NCBI GenBank assembly: GCA_030737835.1
Contig: CM060854.1
Location: 18,136,859-18,200,858 of the forward strand
DNA: 64,000 nt
DNA from: Acorus gramineus
Taxonomy: Eukaryota > Streptophyta > Magnoliopsida > Acorales > Acoraceae
Direction: 5' to 3'
Shown here: one piece after another, positions 60,175-64,000 of the stretch
Numbering within the stretch: position 1 is the stretch's first letter
Layout: every line of letters starts with the position of its first letter
The notes under the pieces: generated by a model
The model's database searches: none
Told to the model about the DNA's origin: nothing
What the model saw: only the letters and a program-made list of their open reading frames with translations
Made by a program: the position numbers and the translations under genes

Positions 60175-60795
60175 ATCCAAATTCCAACATTTAATTTGGC
60201 TTATCTGTGGACAGTGTGTGTTTGTATAACTTATAATTAGACATAATTAATCACAATCATATATTAAAATAAGTGCTTAAAGAACGACTGGGTCGTATTT
60301 CATTTGAACTCATTTCAGTGTCATTGTAGATTTTTATCTTATACTAATCATGATAGTTTTTTAGTTAATTAAACATGAATTTTAAGATTTTTAAGTAAGA
60401 ATTTTGAGAGTGAACTCTATTATAGTAAGAGTACAAGATAAGAGGAAGATCACTTATTTTTTTCGTAGGGAACACTTTGAATTAACAATGGAGAAAACAA
60501 ATACAAGAAATATTTTTCAGTAGAACATACCATATTAGTAACAGTTCTTTTATATGTCATATATAGTAAAGACAAACTTTTTAATATATTTTTTATAAAC
60601 ATTAAGAACAAAACAATAAAATTCTTGAAGGAAAAAGTTCTAACTAACAATAATAAAAATAAAAATATGACTAAACGTAAAAATTATTAAAAACAATAAA
60701 TTGTTATAAATGATAATTTGTGTAAGAAGATTTTGAAGGAAAGTTTGAATGCATAATGGACAGTAATAGATCATAGAATCCACATGGCAGAATCA
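60175..60795. other. AT-rich intergenic DNA; no gene seen
   Basis: Nothing recognised beyond A/T-rich sequence. Confidence 0.45.
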
Positions 60796-61413
60796 AGGCC
60801 GGTATTGGGGCAAGGCTACTAAAACAAATGCCTAGGGCCCCTACTTAAAGAGGGCCCCCAAGAATCAACTGATCCAATGGAATTTAAAAAATTAGACAAT
60901 AATGTATCCATTTTCCTAATTTTAAATTAGTTTATCTTCTTAACAGACTTTCTCACTCTATTTAATATCTCCAAATCAAACTTAAAATTTCTCCCTCCCC
61001 AAGTCACTAACTATAATCACAATAAACATTAGAATTTTAATACACTCTTTCCAATGTCTCTCTCTCCCTCACTCCCCTCAAAACAATTTTTTCCACCCTG
61101 CCTCTCAAATTCAGCTCTCTCCTATGATAGAATAATATAGTGTTCACCCTTATTTTATTTTATAGATAATTTTTTTATTTTTATAATTTTCTTATTCTAT
61201 TAAAATTAATTTATTTTTATTTGTTACGCACATATGATAATGTAGAAGATTTTAATTTAAATGATTGTATAATATAATGTATCTATTTTATGACATTTAT
61301 AGCTTATGCAATATTCAATAATCTAGATTTTTTTTGTAAAAATATATGGGCCCCTTTTATAAAATTCGCGTAAGGCCTAGTCACGAAATTCAATTTTCAA
61401 GACCGCCGTGGAT
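60796..61413. mobile_element. hAT-type non-autonomous element
   Basis: Ends AGGCCGGTATTGGGGC and, as reverse complement, CCACGGCGGTCTTG; near them are GCCTAGGGCCCC and GGGCCCC blocks. Flanks CAGAATCA (60788-60795) and TAGAATCA (61413-61420) differ at one base, or share 7 bp. This matches the common plant 'GGCCGGTCTTG..GGGCC' type. The interior is AT-rich and non-coding. Confidence 0.75.
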
Positions 61414-61420
61414 AGAATCA

Positions 61421-62083
61421 TTGAACTACTTTGATTTGATACATTCTATAAATCATTTTGATGTCTATATTAAAACTTAGGATTGTTTTAAATTTAGCCC
61501 ATTCGATTGTTTAAAATATAAATATTACATTTTAACCATTCAATTTTTTTTGGAAAAGAAAAAGGAGAAAACAAAGAACAAGATATATAAAAGATGCCTT
61601 TTTATCTATCACAACAAGAATTTCTACAATCCATATAAAAATATTCTAAAATTCATATAATTTGTTTCTCTCTCCTTCAAATAAAAAATCAAAAGAGTCC
61701 AAGCCTCATATATCTCTCAATTTTCCTTCTAAAGTTCCAAACCATGTGACACTGAATGATGATGTAACATAATGTCAGCAGTGTTGTTCTTTCATTAAAA
61801 CTTAATTTTGTATTAGTGTTACAATGTATATTTATAACACTTTTATTTTTTTTTATAATTTTTCTTCAATGACGTAAGCTATTTGTTTTTTTCAGCATTA
61901 CATTATTGTCCATGGAAACACATGGGGCCTGAAAATGAGCACGATTTTTATCTCTCAAAATATAACAATTGATCTACCTCAACTATATAGCAATATTATA
62001 ACACATGGCACCATGAATGAATCTTACGAATATTACGCAACAACAAGATATATCTTTGCCCATTTCTTTAATACTAAAAAAGA
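61421..62083. other. Intergenic; nothing recognised
   Basis: AT-rich with short open frames such as 61935-62180 that show no family features. Confidence 0.45.
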
Positions 62084-62893
62084 AAAGAAAATGACCACAT
62101 TTTTTTTTATAAAAGTTAAAAATATCCAAATCAACCACTTTTTAAAATTATACCTAAAAAGTCTCATTTCACAATTTTAGAAACACAAAAGACTAATCTA
62201 CTCTTATGTAATTAGATCCTTAATATCCCTCTAACCCTTATTAGGTTATTTCACATCAAAACATATTTTTTCTACAAAACAATAATCTCACTCTACATGA
62301 CTCAAATCAATCCCCTTACAGGTTTTGTTAGTATATATCATATTATGTGTTTCTTATATATATCTTATCTGATGTTGTTTATTATTGTTCATTATATATA
62401 ATCATTATATGTAATTTAAATATGTGTTATGCCATAATATAGCAGATAATATTTTAGTAATTTAAATCCTTATTCACATTTTTTACTTGGCTATTCACAT
62501 ATTTTTATGGCGTCATTAGTTTATCATCAAATACTCAAATTAGTTTATATATCCATTTTTTTAAAGAAGCATCAACATTTAATAGAGTTTATTATAAAAA
62601 AATTCAAATTATATTGTCATATATCTCGCAAAATCCACTCAATCACAACAATTTTAGAATAAAAAAAAAATTCTCCATGAGAATGTGTGAAACACAATAA
62701 CAAAATTAAGAATGTGAAATATTTTAACAAAATTAAGAGGTATAAAATATGTTAAGGATTTAATTACATAAGGGTAAATTATTCTTTTATGTTTCCAAAA
62801 TTATGAAATAAGACTTTTTTTTGTATAATTTTAAAAAGTAGCTGATTTGAGTATTTGTAACTTTTAAGTGACTTTTTAGGTCATTTTCCAAAA
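62084..62893. mobile_element. Long-TIR Mutator-like MITE
   Basis: Arms of roughly 130 bp: left AATGACCACATTTTT, AATCAACCACTTTTTAAAAT, AAAGTCTCATTTCACAATTT, TCTTATGTAATTAGATCC. The right arm as reverse complement has AATGACCTAAAAAGTC, AATCAGCTACTTTTTAAAAT, AAAGTCTTATTTCATAATTT and CCTTATGTAATTAAATCC. A-rich flanks hide the duplication. Non-coding. Confidence 0.7.
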
Positions 62894-62932
62894 AAAAAAT
62901 GTAAATTACAAAACATAAACAAAAATAATAAG

Positions 62933-63551
62933 GGATTTTTTGAATATATACCCCTGTTAAAACTCAATATTGTGAAAATACCCCTGTTAAATCCCACAGT
63001 GCAAGAATACATCTCGAAAACCTTTAAGTTGTGCAACCGTACCCCTATCGCTGACGCCATTAAAAACTCTAGTTTACCTATGGTTAGAAACCCTAACCTA
63101 ACATAAGAAATGACTTAAATAGCCTAACTAATGTAAAGAAAGAAAAATTAACTTTATTCATCACAAACCCTAGCTCCTATTTAAACCTTTTAGGAAGAAG
63201 AAAATGAGGGATTTGTGAATAGATGCTCATTGTTGGACCTTCTGGGAAGAAGAGGATAAATGATTTGATGAAAAATGAGTATACAATGTGTTTAAGAGGT
63301 TTTGGAGAGGGATGAAATGATAGAGAAGAAGAAGAAGAAGAGAGGACTTGAAGAGGGGGTGTTTAAGATATTAAAATTGACTAAAAAAGGGCAAAAGAGT
63401 AATTTTCTGTCCATTAACGTTGAGCAAATAGTGAAAGTCGGGCAGAGTTGACGGAATTTTAACCTAGGGGCATAGTTGCACAACTTAAAGGTTTTCGATG
63501 AGTATTTTTATAATATTAAGTTTTAACAGGGATATATATATGCAAGAATCC
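62933..63551. mobile_element. Long-TIR Mutator-like MITE
   Basis: Left GGATTTTTTGAATATATACC, CCTGTTAAAACTCAATATTG, CGAAAACCTTTAAGTTGTGC. The right as reverse complement has GGATTCTTGCATATATATCC, CCTGTTAAAACTTAATATTA and CGAAAACCTTTAAGTTGTGC. The last 20-base block is identical. Flanks AAAAATAATAA and AAAAAGATAA are only a loose match. The interior is GA-rich and non-coding. Confidence 0.75.
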
Positions 63552-63686
63552 AAAAAGATAACCTAAATTATAGGTGACTGATTTGTCCAAAGTCACCACA
63601 AGTTCTCTTTGTAGAAGAGTAATAGACATGGATAAGCCACTCTATCTTATATCTGGACCACCCAATCAATAGTGGATGACAGAGAC

Positions 63687-63905
63687 TTATTTATTTATTT
63701 ATTTATTTTGATATCGGAGGGACCTTCCGTAGCTGACCTTACGGTCAAGCTGGGAAGACTACCTCTGTCTGTTTACCCTGGTCCCACCGAAAATTCTTTT
63801 GAATAATCGCCAACAAACAGGTGGGTAAGTCAGCGCCAAGACTCGAACCACCCAGGACTTATCGATAACACCGCTAAGCCATGAACCGTTGTGCTATGAC
63901 CACTG
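63687..63905 (-). mobile_element. tRNA-derived SINE
   Basis: On the minus strand: an A box TGGCTTAGCGGTG (63881-63869), 19 bases further the B box GGTTCGAGTCT (63849-63839), a tRNA-unrelated body, and an (AAAT)n tail (ATTT repeats at 63687-63709). The 5' end is near 63905. The order and spacing are those of a tRNA-derived SINE. Target duplications could not be fixed. Confidence 0.7.
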
Positions 63906-64000
63906 AGAACTGAATGGCGGAGATTGACCCAATTACAACATTCTATTGGAGATTGTTATGCTCAATCTTTTATGTTGTCACTTTTATGGACCAACACACG

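Noticed and set aside
63839-63881. tRNA gene suggested by A and B boxes
   Set aside because: There is no cloverleaf with a paired acceptor stem, and the body and (AAAT)n tail fit a SINE.

Overview
This window is nuclear DNA from a flowering plant. It is AT-rich, with spliced genes, Del/Tekay-like and Tat-like LTR retrotransposons, plant L1-type LINEs, tRNA-derived SINEs and many MITEs. The species cannot be told from the sequence. Only three host genes can be supported; nearly everything else is transposable-element sequence, much of it nested.

Host genes. (1) 27466-32062 (+): a four-exon orthologue of HY5, the bZIP photomorphogenesis regulator. The predicted protein is 168 aa, the same length as Arabidopsis HY5. 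Its third intron (about 2.36 kb) is packed with repeats. (2) 41157-41495 (-): a compact intronless 112-aa protein of the plant family annotated as 'MAPK kinase substrate protein At1g80180-like'. (3) 51966-55538 (-): a three-exon triple CCCH zinc-finger protein of the AtC3H17/ZC3H11A type, about 546 aa.

Layout. 1-5965: Ty3/gypsy fossil (Del/Tekay-like chromovirus), with an inverted LTR, a fragment of the end of pol and a 2.55-kb LTR. 5966-8445: decayed intergenic DNA with a possible FAR1/MULE fragment. 8446-10500: the 3' end of a minus-strand Tat-lineage element with an antisense reading frame. 10900-16260: a run of MITEs. 16260-27130: very AT-rich DNA with Helitron-like edges, one Tourist-like MITE and an unrecognised block. 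27130-32300: HY5. 33154-34884: a long-TIR Mutator-like element. 35031-39794: a minus-strand LINE split by a 3.2-kb solo LTR with perfect 5-bp target duplications. 40476-40955: a hAT-type MITE. 41157-41576: the MAPK-substrate gene with its TATA box. 42010-45228: a MITE, small repeats and the 5' end of another Tat-lineage element. 45229-49828: a plus-strand LINE split by a solo LTR of the first family. 51966-55700: the CCCH gene. 56900-63905: a dense array of MITEs and two SINE-like elements.

The three genes do not form a pathway and are spaced as usual for a repeat-rich plant genome. I found no bacterial-style system, CRISPR array, rRNA gene or intact tRNA gene. The most unusual items are the giant palindromic Mutator-like element and the nearby tandem duplications inside HY5 intron 3, the antisense reading frame of the Tat-lineage element, a chimeric SINE with a 17-bp target duplication, and several 17-23-base poly(C) runs.
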